Assembly: GCA_022579005.1 (NCBI GenBank)
Contig: MU401789.1
Span: forward strand, 1-32,152
DNA: 32,152 bases
Source of the DNA: Poronia punctata
Lineage: Eukaryota; Ascomycota; Sordariomycetes; Xylariales; Xylariaceae
Direction of reading: 5' to 3'
The first letter of the stretch is position 1. The number at the start of each line of letters is the position of its first letter. The position numbers and the translations under genes were made by a program. The notes beneath the pieces are model-generated. The model was not told the origin of the DNA, searched no databases, and worked only from the letters and a program-made list of their open reading frames with translations. Shown here one piece after another: positions 12,250-22,490 of this stretch.

Positions 12250-12640
12250 GTTTTTTACCTATAACTTTATGCTTTATTGTTTTAAAGCGTAATATATAAT
12301 TTAAGCTATAGTACTAGATTTTTTTATTTTTTAGCTTAGCTTTTAATATAATATTAATATAAAACCCTTTTATAAAATAAACATTTTTAAGCACTAGATC
12401 TTTTTTTTTCTTTTAGTGTTAAGTATACTTTAAATAGTTTTGTATCTTTTTTTTAAAATTAAAAAAGAAAATATGCTAGCTTTAACCTAGTTGTTTTTAG
12501 TTAAAACAAATAATTTTGCGTTAAGTAGCTTTATATAGTTTACTAAGTGCATAGTACTATAGTTGTTTAAAATAGTGCTGTTTAATAGTGCGTGCTTGTT
12601 TATACTAATAGTAGTATATATTTTATAAAAAGTATTTTAA
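12250..12640 (-). pseudogene. Copia-like protease / pre-integrase relic
   Basis: On the minus strand A-L-L-N-S reads at 12577-12591, fitting the retropepsin D-S-[GA] active site after Asp to Asn. It is followed by a V-L-T-K-N-N-W segment, like the LLAGNNWV that follows the protease site in fungal copia polyproteins. After a possible small indel, I-N-I-I-L-K-A-K-L-K-N-K-K-I-W reads near 12,310-12,355, like TNLVSLxxLxxKGIW. The similarity is weaker than for the reverse transcriptase. The relic may belong to the same element as 1,851-2,515, separated by the gypsy insertion, or to a second copy. Confidence 0.45.
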
Positions 12641-15207
12641 GTACTGCTAACTATAATAAAATTAATAACTATATAAACTATAGTATATAGTAGCTATATT
12701 TTCTTTTAAACTTAAAAGATTATTTAAGCTTTTATTACTAAATAATAATTTTTTAATAAAGCTTAGCACTTTTTTTTTAATTTTATTTTATAGCTTACTT
12801 TATTTATTGCTTTAATAGCGTTATAATATAACTTTAAGTTTGTTATTAATTATTTTCAGTAGCTAGTTAAAAGCGCAAGATTTAGTTACTATAAACTAGC
12901 ATTAAGCGCACTTGTTAAGCTTTTAAAAATGTTTTGCTAATTTTTTATAAAGGCACTTATATATTTTGCAATCTTTTTTTGTTTTGTTTTAAAAATAAGC
13001 CTTTTAAGCTACTTTTAACAATAGCAAATATAGCTATATATTTTGCTTTTTTTAACTACTATATAATTACTAAGTTAAGTATAAGCTAATTTAATTTTAT
13101 TATTATAAAAAGTAGTTTACTTTTTACTTGCTCGCAAAAAATTTAACTTTTTTTAAAGTAGCCTACTTTAGCTAAAGCTTTAGCTAAAGTGCGCGTAATA
13201 AACTTTTAACTATAAATAGCTTTTTAACTTTTTTAAGCTTATAGTTAAGTACTTTATAATAAACTATAGTTTATTTTTTATATTATTTATTAAACTTAAT
13301 ATTGCCTTTTTTAACTTTTATAAAAACTTTTTAATATTGCTTTTAAGTATGTAAATAATAGTTAACTTTATAAAGCATAATAATACTAAATAATATTTTA
13401 ACTTAGTTTTAAAGTATTAGCTTGCTAATTTTTATTTATATTATATTAATTTATATATAATACTTTATATTAACAATTTCTTTAACTTATACTTAAAGCA
13501 TATTAATTTAAAGCTGCCTTTATACTTTATATTATATATTTTGCATTTTAAACCTTTATTAAATAGTAAGTCTTTTATTAATTTAATTTATTATAAACTT
13601 TTGTATTAGTTTTTAAAGTTTATTACTTTTTATTTTATTTTTTTATTTTTACTTTTTTAGCTTTACGCAGTACTTTTTAGCGCAATAATGCTTAAGTTCT
13701 TATAGTATAATAGCTTTAAAAAAGCGCTTAAAAACCTTTTTAAAGTTGTACTTAAAAAAGTACTTATTTAAGTTAACGTTTTTTTAAATACTTTTAGTAA
13801 TAATAGTAAGTTAAAAAGCTTTAAACTATTACTTTTAGTTTTAAAAATAAGCAAGGTTTATATAAGATTTAATAAATATAAAGGTATTATTAAATATTTT
13901 AATAGTTATTAAATTATACTATATAATAATAAAAAACGTTTTAAAAAAAGTATATAGTATAAAAAGTATTAGTTTATTAAATAAAAACTAATATAATTAG
14001 TAAAAAGATATTATATAATTATATAAAGCTAGCTTTTTAAAAAAGCAATCTTATATAAGCACTAGTTTTTTAATAGCAAACTAAGCTTATAACTTTAATA
14101 AATTATATTAACTATATTTAATAAAATAAAAAATAAAAAATAGTACTAAAATTAGCATAGCTAGTATATATATTAAATATATAAAATTAATTAATATATA
14201 TATATATAACTAATTTATAAGTACGCGTTGTTTAACTTTTATAGTTAAAAAATACTTATATTTATTTTAATTATATATTAGTTAAGTAGTTTAATTTATA
14301 TTTTATTTATAATAGCTATAAAGTAAATTATACTTACTGCTTAATTAAGTAATAAGTAAAATGTGCTTTATATTGTTTACATTTTTAATATTGCGCACTT
14401 TTGATTTTAGCTTTATTTTTAACGTTAAAATTATTAAATAACTTAAAAGTATTTTTACTTAGTGCTATATAAATAATATATAACGTATATGCTTTATACT
14501 AAGTATATACTTTTTCTTTCTTATTAGTTATTATATATAACTTTATTATTAATAGACCTAAAATAATTATAGCGCAATTTATAAAGCGTGTAGTTAATTT
14601 CTTAATTAATGCGCTATATACATTATATTCTCTAAAATAAGCTTTGCTTATTTCTTTAATATTAAATTAATTATAGCTTAATTTACTAATGTATACTAAA
14701 CGCTTTTCTACTTTAAAAGTAACTACTTAGTTATTTCTAGTGTAAACCTATTATATATTATAGTTTTAATTTTATATTAAAGCTAAAGTAAAAATAAAGC
14801 AAGGTATTAGCTTTTTTTCTTTAAAAAAGCCTTTTAAGTAAGCAAGTTAAAATAAGATTAATTAATATACTTAAGCAATATATTTTAGGTTTTTAGTAGC
14901 AAAAACTTTAATAAAGCTTATAGTTAGTAAAAAAATATTAGCTTAAGCTAATAAGCATTATAGTTATTTTATATACTTAATAAGTATTAGCTTGCTAAGT
15001 TTTAGTAGTTTTATAAATTTTTACTTTTAAATACGTATAAAGTACTAAACTAAAGCAATAATTAAAGCAATAGCTTATTAGTTATTTTTATTAGCTAAGC
15101 TAAAAGATTAAATAGCAACTATAATAAAGTAAACAAAAAGCTTATTATATTATAATAGCTAATAATGCTAATTTAGTTTAGCATTTTAATAGTTAGTATT
15201 TTATTTG

Positions 15208-15509
15208 TACGACGTAATTAGCATACATGCTTATTACGCCTTACGTTATAGGGTAGCTATAAGACTAAAAGAGGCTAGCCTGTTTTCTGTTTTCTTTATA
15301 TATAGCTATTATTTTCGCGGTGCTTTCTAGACCTAGCTACTTAGCTATTTATTGTATATACAATACACTAAGTTATGCTTTTTAAAATACCTTTATAAAG
15401 TCGTAATTAATGCAAAGCCTTTAAAACCCAGTTAAGGCGTCTACTCTAGCTAGACCTCTTTTAGTGTAATGTTAAAGTGACCTATTTAAAAATCTTTAAT
15501 TTCATTGTA
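15208..15509 (+). repeat. 300-bp dispersed repeat, copy B
   Basis: Same orientation as copy A. It is moderately mutated and keeps more G+C (GACGTAATTAGC, CTTTCTAGACCTAGC, GGCGTCTACTCTAGC). The outer ends read TACGACG...CATTGTA. It carries the 26-bp near-palindrome at 15213-15238 and an internal TTGTATATACAA palindrome. Confidence 0.88.
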
Positions 15510-17677
15510 TTAGTAAGCAAATTATTTAGTTAATATAATTAAATCTTTTTATAAAAAAGATTATAAGCAAGTATATAATAAAAAGTAAAGTTTTTTTAAC
15601 CTATAATAATTAGCAATACTTATAATTTAAAGTAATAAAATATTTAGCTATTTATTCTCAGCTATTAATAACTTTATTATTAATATTATTAACTTAAAAG
15701 GTTTAATTAGTAAATTAATAACTATTAATTTTTAAGCTAGCAGTTAGCGTTTATAAAATAGTGCTAGCAAGTTAGCTTTTATAGTTAAAAAGTTAAATAC
15801 GCTTTTTTAAATAAGTTAATAAAGCTTTAAGTTGTTTATAAAGTAATAAAGCTAGCAAAGTATTAATAAAAAAGTAAGCGTTTGCTTTAGTAATATATAA
15901 AGCAATAGTTTATATTTTAAAGCTTTTAATTTAAATTTAAATTAAACGTTTAAACTTAGTAGTTTTATTTTTGCTATTTAATTTAACTATAGTAAATATA
16001 TAAGCTATTATAAAAATTTAAAATAGCTAAGCTAGTTTTTTAACTTATTAATAAATAAAGTTTTTATAAAAAGATTTTTTTAGTAAAAACATTTTTTTTT
16101 AGTTTTTAGCTAGTTTAGCAAAAAAAGCGTTAACTTAAAAGTAAAAGCATTTTTTACCTATATATTTTTTTTTATTATAGTTAAAATAAGTATTGCTTTT
16201 TTAATAAACTTTTTTTAGTTTTAAATAGTTGCTTATAAATAGTAAGCTTTAAAGTAAAATTAAAAAGTTTTTAGTTTATAGCTATGCTTTTATAAAGTTA
16301 TGCTATTAGGTTTGCTTTAGCTTTTTGCTTTAAGTTTTTAATTTATTAATTAAGTAATTTGTTTTAAAAGAAACTTATAAAAGGTTTTATAAAGAACGCT
16401 TAGGTTTTAAGCATAAACGTAAAAAATATAGCTAATTAAAATTTCTATACTATAATATAGCTTATTTTCTTTTAAACGATATAATTAGTAAGCTTAAACT
16501 AATAACTTACTAAAATAGCTAATAAAAACTTAAATGTTTTAAGTAAAAAAATTATTAAAGTTTATAGTAGTAAGCTTTTAAGTAGCAGCTTTTACCTAGT
16601 TAATTAATTTATAAACAATTTTAAAAACTTAAATTATTTTAGCAATATATATAAAGCTTACTTTATAGTTATAAGCACTAAAGCATATGTTAACCTATTG
16701 CTAACGTTAGCTAAAAAGCGTATAAATATATATTTTAGTTATTGTTTTTTATTATAAAAAGTGCGTATATTAAAGTTAAGCTTTAAAGTAATTATTTAAA
16801 CCTAGCTATTAAAGTTATTAGTTTTTTTATTAAAAATCAAAGGTTTAAAACTATAAGCTTAAATTTTCTTTTAAAATAAAAATTAAGTATTTTAATAAAA
16901 GTAGTAATAAGCTTAAAAATAAAGTTAGTAGCTAAGCTTTAAGCAATAAAAGTGCTTTTATTAAAAATATTGCTTAATAAAGTAGCAAATTGTTTTAAAG
17001 TTATAGTATAGTTATTAGCAAAAGTACTTTTAGCGTTAACTTGCGCATTAATTTAGTTTAGCTTATTTTATATTTATTAAAATTTAGCAAAAAAAGCTTA
17101 ACAAGCTATAGTATTAAACTTAATTAAAATAAATGCTAAAGCTTAGCCTTTAGTAAAAAAGATTAGCTAATTAGCTATACTAGTAATAAAAGCTATTAAA
17201 GCTATAAAGTTGGTTATAGCTTTAGTAGTATTAAACTATTAGTTAAATTTTTTTTTATTAAAATTAAAATTGTTTTTATTTATTTTTCTTTAACTTAAAG
17301 TTATTAAAAATAAAAGTTTTAATTATAAAAAAAGAACTACTTTTTATAGTAAAAAGTTAGGTTGCTTGCTATATACTATAGCGTATAAGGTTTTAAGTTA
17401 ATTAGTCATATATAAATATTAGTTATATATATAAGTTTAATTAAGTTAAGTTAAGTTAAAGTTAATAATTTTATTTTTTAGCTACTAAATTTAGTAAAAA
17501 GTATAAAGTAAGTAGTAAATTAATTATATAAAAGCAATTAATTAAAAAGAATTTAAAATAGTATAATAATTAATAAAGTATAATAGCTATATATTAATAC
17601 TATATAAAAGATTTTAGGTTAAAAAAAGAAAAACGAAAAACTAGCTACGCTAAAATCTATTTTCTTGCTACTTATAT
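15510..17677. other. A+T-rich RIP-saturated DNA, no gene recognised
   Basis: There are frequent stops in every frame and no recognisable transposon motif. Composition rises abruptly at 17,640-17,680, where repeat copy C begins. Confidence 0.55.
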
Positions 17678-17977
17678 TGCGATGAAAATTGAAGATTTCT
17701 AAAGATCACTCCAACTTTACACTAGAAGAGGTCCAGCTAAAGTGGACGCATCGACTGGGTTTCAAGGGCTTTGCATTGATTACGGCTTTATGAAGGTATT
17801 CTAAAAAGCATGACTTGGTATATTAGGTATGCGATGGATGGCTAGATATCTAGGTCTAGAAAGCAACGCGAAAATGAGGGCTACATATACAGAAACAGAA
17901 ATCAAGCTATCCCCCTTTAGTCCTGTAGCTACCCTATAACGTAAGGCGTAACTAGCATGCATGCTAATTACGTCGCA
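17678..17977 (-). repeat. 300-bp dispersed repeat, copy C (least mutated)
   Basis: Inverted relative to A, B and D, with much higher G+C. The plus-strand ends are TGCGATG and CGTCGCA, a 5-bp inverted terminus of TG...CA form. A 26-bp near-palindrome centred on GCATGCATGC lies at 17947-17972. The ends suit either a solo LTR or a small inverted-repeat element; flanking AT dinucleotides on both sides do not decide. There is no coding capacity. Confidence 0.88.
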
Positions 17978-18180
17978 ATATATAAATACCTAGCTAAAAA
18001 TATAAGTATATAACTAATTAGATTGTTTTGCTAGGTAGGCCTTGCTAAGCAAGGGCAGTGTTTAGTATTACCTTAAACCTACCTTGTAATAACGTGCGTA
18101 GTTTGTAGGTCATATAACTGTTTTTTAGGTCACGTGACCTTGGATTAACAGGCACGGCCGTTATAAGTACTACTTTTATA
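17978..18180. other. Partly preserved patch between repeat copy C and A+T-rich DNA
   Basis: G+C stays raised for about 200 bp. It contains CCTTGCT/AGCAAGG arms at 18040-18054, ACCTAC/GTAGGT arms at 18077-18110, and the perfect 12-bp palindrome GGTCACGTGACC at 18128-18139. There is no open reading frame. It may be the end of another, little-mutated repeat or surviving unique DNA. Confidence 0.5.
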
Positions 18181-20379
18181 CTGTTTTTTTAAACATGTAT
18201 TTTGCTGCTTTAAGCACTAGCAACCTTTTTTAGTCTTTTAAATTTTAAAATATGTGCTTATATTGGTGGGTTTTTATTTCTTGTTTATTTTATTTATTTA
18301 TTAACTTTATAGTCTTTTTTTAAGCCCTTTTAATCCCTAGTAGTTAATATAAATAAAAGCTAGCTAATTTATATTTTTAAAGCTTAACCTAGTTTAGCTA
18401 GTATAATAAATAAAGTTTATAGCTAAAAAAGCCTTTTAAAAAAAAACAAAGTTAGTAATAGTGCTAAAAAGCTAAATAGCTATAATAGCAAAGCTAAACC
18501 TTATAGCTTTTATTTTATTTTATAGCTCTTTAAGCTTTTTAAAGCCTTTTAAGCTATTAGTGTTAAAATAAATAAGCTTATAACTTTTAAACAGGTTAAA
18601 TTTATAAATAACTTTTGCTAACTAGCTTAAAAAAGCATATGCTATAAGCTATTTAGTAATCTTTATATAAGTATAAGCGTTAAGTTTAACTTTTAAAGTA
18701 TTAAAGTTAAAAGATTAAGCTATTTAGTTAATAGAAGTAGTTTAAATAAAGTAGCGTTTATTATAAAAGCTAAATAAAGCGTTAAAACTAACTTTTTTAA
18801 AAGGCTTAGTTAGCTATAATTTTAGCTATACTAAATATACTTTATTTTAATAGTAAATAGTATAGCTAAAGTAAAATAAACTAGCTTTAAAAGTAATTAT
18901 AACAATATAAATAAGTTTTAAAATACATGCTAATAAGTTTAAGTTCTTTTAAAAGCTATAATTATAAACTATTATATTAATAGTTTATAATATTTTATTT
19001 TACTAAGCTTAAAAAACAATAGGTAGTTTAAAAGTAAATTTTAGTAAAGCTTTTTTATTATTTTAAATTTATTTTAAATAGCAGTACTAAGTACTTTAGT
19101 AGGTAATAGTATTAGCAATAAAAGCTCTAGCTTTGCTATAAACGATCTTTTAAGCATTATAAAGCTTTAAATATTATAATTTAAAGCTTTTAAACATAAA
19201 AGTAATAAAAACAGCCTTTTTAAAAGTTATTTTTTAAAGCTTATAAGCTACTATATTTTTTACTAGTAGCTAAAGCTTTTAAAGATTGTATAAAATAGCT
19301 TAATATTGTTAAAAGCATAGTTTTTTAAAGAAAAGGTTTTATATAAAGTATATAGTAGTATAAGTATTAATATAAAACGCTTAAATCTTATATAACAAGT
19401 TTTAGCTACTAATAAGGTTAATAAAAATAAGCTTTAAAATAGCTATATAGTTAGCTATAATTAGCTTTTTAAATTTTAAATTAACGTTTTGCTAATAAAA
19501 ATACTACTATGCTAAATAAGTTAGCTAAAACAAAATATTAAAAATGTAGTTATAATTTATATTGTTAAAAGTATTAAAAGTTATTGCTATTTTTTAGCAT
19601 TATTAATAAAAGTTTAAACAGCTTTTATATAAGTAGTATAAAGTTTAAGTAGCTAGCAATTTTAAAGAACCTTATAATTTAGTAGTTTATATAATAAATT
19701 AAGCAGTTAAAAGGCTTTTTTAAAAGATAAACTATATATAAAACCAGCTTTTATAAAAGGCTTTAAATATAAAGGTTTTTTAAGCTTTAAAAAGCTGTTA
19801 AAGCTAGTATATAAAGAATTTAATTAGATTTAAGCTAAAAAGGTAGTTAATAAATGTTATTAGCATTAAATATATAAAAAAGCTTTATAATAACTTAAAT
19901 AACGTTTTAAAGCAGCATAACTATTTATAATTAACTTTTTGTAATAAATATAATAGTGTTTTTAAAAGTATTTAAAGTTAATTTTTAAATTAGCTTGCAT
20001 TATATAGTTAAATATTTACAGCATAGTAAAAAAAATAAAAATAAAAGTAAAAGTAAGTAAATAAGTAAATTTTGCTTATAAAAAGTAAATATAAGTAGAT
20101 TTTAGAGGTTAATTAAGTAGTAAGTTAAGTGTTAAAACTAGCAAGAAGTGCTCTTTACTGCATATTTTTTAGTATATATAAAAATTAATTTACAACGCTA
20201 AAAACGCAGTAAAAATACTAAAAAAGTAACAATATAATAAAATAAAGGCTAAAAAATAGGGTAAAAGTGTTGTTTTTATAATAAAAGTAGTAGTTAAGAT
20301 AAAAAGTGCTAGAAAAAGATTGTATTATACGTACTATAGCTTTTTTTGTATAGGTAGATAAATTATACAAGTATGTTTG
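18181..20379. other. A+T-rich RIP-saturated DNA upstream of the complex I gene
   Basis: The stretch is A-biased on the plus strand over much of its length, so a mutated plus-strand element is possible, but no domain could be read. G+C recovers gradually between about 20,100 and 20,400, toward the gene promoter. Confidence 0.5.
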
Positions 20380-20593
20380 TCAAGGATACTGTACTAATTT
20401 AACCCTCGTTGCACGCCTTTAATCTGTTTAATGGGGACTAGAGACGTTACCTGTTAAATACCTTTAACCCACCCAATAAATAGAGGTAGCATCTAGCAAA
20501 ACCGCTGGCTCTGTTATCACCACATTCCCCGAGGCTCAAGTCGCTCTTGGAAAGGCCTGTCATTCTTGCGAAGATTCCCAAACGCAGGTAAGA
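20380..20593 (+). promoter_or_regulatory. Promoter and 5' leader of the complex I subunit gene, with a CCAAT box
   Basis: Base composition becomes normal from about 20,380. A CCAAT pentamer lies at 20473-20477, about 117 nt before the start codon. CCAAT is the site of the fungal HAP complex, which often serves respiratory genes, but a single pentamer is weak evidence. A pyrimidine-rich stretch at about 20510-20530 could hold the transcription start. An upstream ATG at 20431 opens an 8-codon frame ending at 20457; whether it is transcribed is unknown. No clear TATA box is visible. Confidence 0.4.
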
Positions 20594-22065
20594 ATGGCCT
20601 CCTTTCCGACCGCAGTGCGGTCCAGCCGAAAGCTGGCATCCAGCCTAGCTCTGAATCAGGCCCGACACATATCCGACCTCACCATCTCTCGGACTGGGAA
20701 GCCGATTATTCGGATCCCGGGCGGCCGGTAAGCTCGCGCATCCCTCCCATTCTAGCCCATCGCGCCCTCGATGTTATCTTTGCTGATGACTTGCAATCCC
20801 TTACAGCTCAGCTCTTGGAGGTATGCAGCGATATATCCCGCCACAGTGATCATGGCGCCGATCCGCCGTTCTACGACCGTAACTGACCGATTACTTCAGG
20901 ACATGTCGCGACAGTGTTTGGCGCGACTGGACAACTGGGACGCTATATAGTAAACCGCTTAGGTACGCACCCAGCATGTTTACGTGTTCCGCGATATGCA
21001 CTCATCCGCCTTTCATATATATAGCGCGTCAGGGATGCCAGGTCATCATTCCTTACCGTGAGGAGATGGCCAAGCGCCATCTGAAGGTCACCGGGGACCT
21101 TGGCCGCGTTGTCTTCCTTGAATACGACCTGCGAAACACCGAGTCGATCGAGGCGAGCGTCCGACATTCCGATGTCGTCTATAACCTCATCGGCCGCAAT
21201 TATCCCACCAAGAACTTCAGCCTTGAAGACGTACATGTCGAGGGGACCGAGAGGATCGTCGAGGCTGTGGCCAAATATGACGTGGACCGCTACATCCACG
21301 TCTCCTCCTACAACGCAGATCCCGACTCGGATGCCAGCTTCTTCGCTACGAAGGGCAGGGGCGAGCAGGTAGCTCGGAGCATCTTCCCTGAGACCACGAT
21401 AGTACGGCCCGCCCCCATCTTCGGCTTCGAAGACAATCTCCTGATCCGATTGGCTGGCGTCACCAACCTCTTTACCTCCAACAACATGCAGGAGAGGTAC
21501 TGGCCTGTTCATGTATGCATCCTGTAGAAAGAAGACGAGCGTTTTTCTGTAATTTGTTAGGCTGACGATTCTAGTCTATTGATGTTGGGCATGCTCTCGA
21601 GGTCATGTTGTACGACGACAACACGGCCGGGCAGACTTTCGAGCTCTACGGTCCTAAGAATTACTCCACGGCTGAGATTGCCGAAATGGTAGACCGGGAG
21701 ATCTATAAGAAGCGCAGGCACATCAATGTACCAAAGTCTCTTCTGAAGCCTGCGGCGGGCCTGGCCAACCGGTTACTCTGGTGGCCAATGCTCTCCGCTG
21801 AGGACGTCGAGAGGGAATTCATCGACCAGAAGATTGACGAGACGGCTAAGACATTCGCAGACCTCGGCATCAATCCCGGCGACATCAGCAACTACACATA
21901 CCACTACTTGGTGCGTTTCTATACTGACCCACCGTTTCGTGAACGCCGCAACTAACCAGCTTACAGCAAGGATACCGGAGCTCGGCATATTACGATCTCC
22001 CACCGGCAACGGAAAAGGAGAAGCGTGAAGACAGGAAGTACATCCATGTTACGGATGAACTATAG
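20594..22065 (+). CDS. nuo-40: Mitochondrial complex I 40-kDa accessory subunit (NDUFA9 / NUO-40 family), 377 aa, six exons
   Basis: Exons are 20594-20727, 20807-20820, 20900-20962, 21025-21512, 21575-21910 and 21967-22065 (1,134 nt, 377 codons plus TAG). The family is an accessory subunit of NADH:ubiquinone oxidoreductase on the matrix side of the inner membrane; it is an atypical short-chain dehydrogenase that binds NADPH structurally. The N-terminus (about residues 1-27) is rich in Arg/Ser/Ala and lacks acidic residues, as a mitochondrial presequence does. The Rossmann motif GATGQLG lies at residues 57-63, DVVYNL at 120-125, HVSS at 162-165 and VRPAPIFG at 197-204. The usual SDR YxxxK is Phe176...Lys180. 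Length matches the fungal family (about 375 aa, from memory). The ATG at 20594 is the first in frame after a TAA at 20477 and gives the expected presequence. No frameshift or internal stop is seen, and codon use is ordinary, unlike the flanks. The family call is firm; the symbol follows Neurospora usage. Confidence 0.95.
20728..20806 (+). other. Intron 1 (79 nt, phase 2)
   Basis: The donor is GTAAGC and the acceptor TTACAG. A branch-point-like CTGAT lies at 20783-20787, about 20 nt before the acceptor. Reading through would meet TAA at once, so splicing is required. Confidence 0.88.
20807..20820 (+). other. nuo-40: 14-nt microexon (exon 2) of the complex I subunit gene
   Basis: This 14-nt exon follows TTACAG and precedes GTATGC. 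It finishes the Arg45 codon left in phase 2 by exon 1, encodes Ser-Ala-Leu-Gly, and leaves one base to start Gly50. Together the pieces read GGRSALGGH, which joins the presequence region to the Rossmann fold as expected for fungal NDUFA9 proteins. Skipping it would change the frame. It is too short for ordinary ORF detection and was placed from phase and protein continuity. Confidence 0.88.
20821..20899 (+). other. Intron 2 (79 nt, phase 1)
   Basis: The donor is GTATGC and the acceptor TTCAG. A branch-point-like CTGAC lies at 20883-20887. Removal restores GGH-VATVFGATGQLG across the junction. Confidence 0.9.
20963..21024 (+). other. Intron 3 (62 nt, phase 1)
   Basis: The donor is GTACGC and the acceptor ATATAG. 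A weaker branch-point-like CTCAT lies at 21001-21005. Removal joins NRL to ARQGC in frame; without it the frame does not continue. Confidence 0.9.
21513..21574 (+). other. Intron 4 (62 nt, phase 0)
   Basis: The donor is GTATGC, the branch-point-like sequence CTGAC is at 21562-21566 and the acceptor is TCTAG. Removal joins YWPVH to SIDVGHALEVM, a conserved stretch of the family. Confidence 0.92.
21911..21966 (+). other. Intron 5 (56 nt, phase 0)
   Basis: The donor is GTGCGT, the branch-point-like sequence CTAAC is at 21952-21956 and the acceptor is TTACAG. Removal joins YTYHYL to QGYRSSAYYDLPPAT, the conserved fungal C-terminus. Retention would end the protein early. Confidence 0.92.
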
Positions 22066-22134
22066 ACGGGATGCTCGAAAGACCTTTTCCTACACGTACT
22101 GGCACTGGTTATGCGCCGGTCCCGTCATGGGTGT

Positions 22135-22140
22135 AATAAA
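22135..22140 (+). terminator. Polyadenylation signal AATAAA
   Basis: A canonical AATAAA lies 70 nt after the stop codon, followed by a TATATATACACACA tract that could act as an auxiliary element. Cleavage would be expected near 22,150-22,175. Confidence 0.6.
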
Positions 22141-22175
22141 TGTATATATACACACACTAGAAAGTAGTTCCCTTG

Positions 22176-22490
22176 CTATAAAGAATGTTTTGTTCTCTAG
22201 AAAGACAAGGACGGAAAGCGGGGGTAAAAATTAAACAGTTTGTTAGCAGTTGTTCTACCAAGCTTGCCATACTGCCAGTCGGAGCAAGTCGGCGTACAGG
22301 GCGACGAGCACCAGCAACCCGTTTAGTACGTTCATGATGGCCAATTTGCGATGGATTTATAAACGGTGCTTGGGAACACATAACAGGAATAATCTAGGAT
22401 GGTGCAGCATAAAAATAACTCGTTGCAGAGACAAGTAGCCATGCTTATAAATGCTGTAAGTCTGTTTAAAGTCGGCGGGCTATATAAAAG
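22176..22490. other. Normal-composition DNA after the gene; no gene recognised
   Basis: This stretch keeps normal composition up to about 22,440-22,490, then passes sharply into A+T-rich DNA. The only coding hint is a minus-strand frame of 26 codons (22255-22335) that is hydrophobic and Leu/Val-rich; it was not recognised and has no visible splice partners. A strong TATATAAAAG motif sits at 22481-22490, at the boundary. It may be the remnant of a neighbouring gene or promoter whose rest has been mutated, or simply the 3' flank. Confidence 0.35.

Larger units (their letters stand above)
11320..15207. other. A+T-rich RIP-saturated DNA with a copia-like relic in its left part
   Basis: Apart from the 19-bp minisatellite and the protease-like relic at 12,250-12,640, no gene is visible. 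Composition is T-biased to about 13,900, then mixed. No LTR pair was found by eye. Confidence 0.5.

Noticed and set aside
1553..15509. Repeat copies A and B as the LTR pair of the copia element
   Set aside because: They have the same orientation and TG...CA-like ends, but copy A cuts the reverse transcriptase before the RNase H part, no matching target duplication flanks the pair, and copies C and D occur alone.
20566..20886. 106-codon frame over the start of the complex I gene
   Set aside because: It begins at TTG, runs through introns 1 and 2 in a different frame from the real exons, and matches no family.
20943..21512. 189-codon minus-strand frame and shorter overlapping frames
   Set aside because: These are antisense or out-of-frame shadows of exons 4 and 5; the plus-strand protein is clearly the conserved one.
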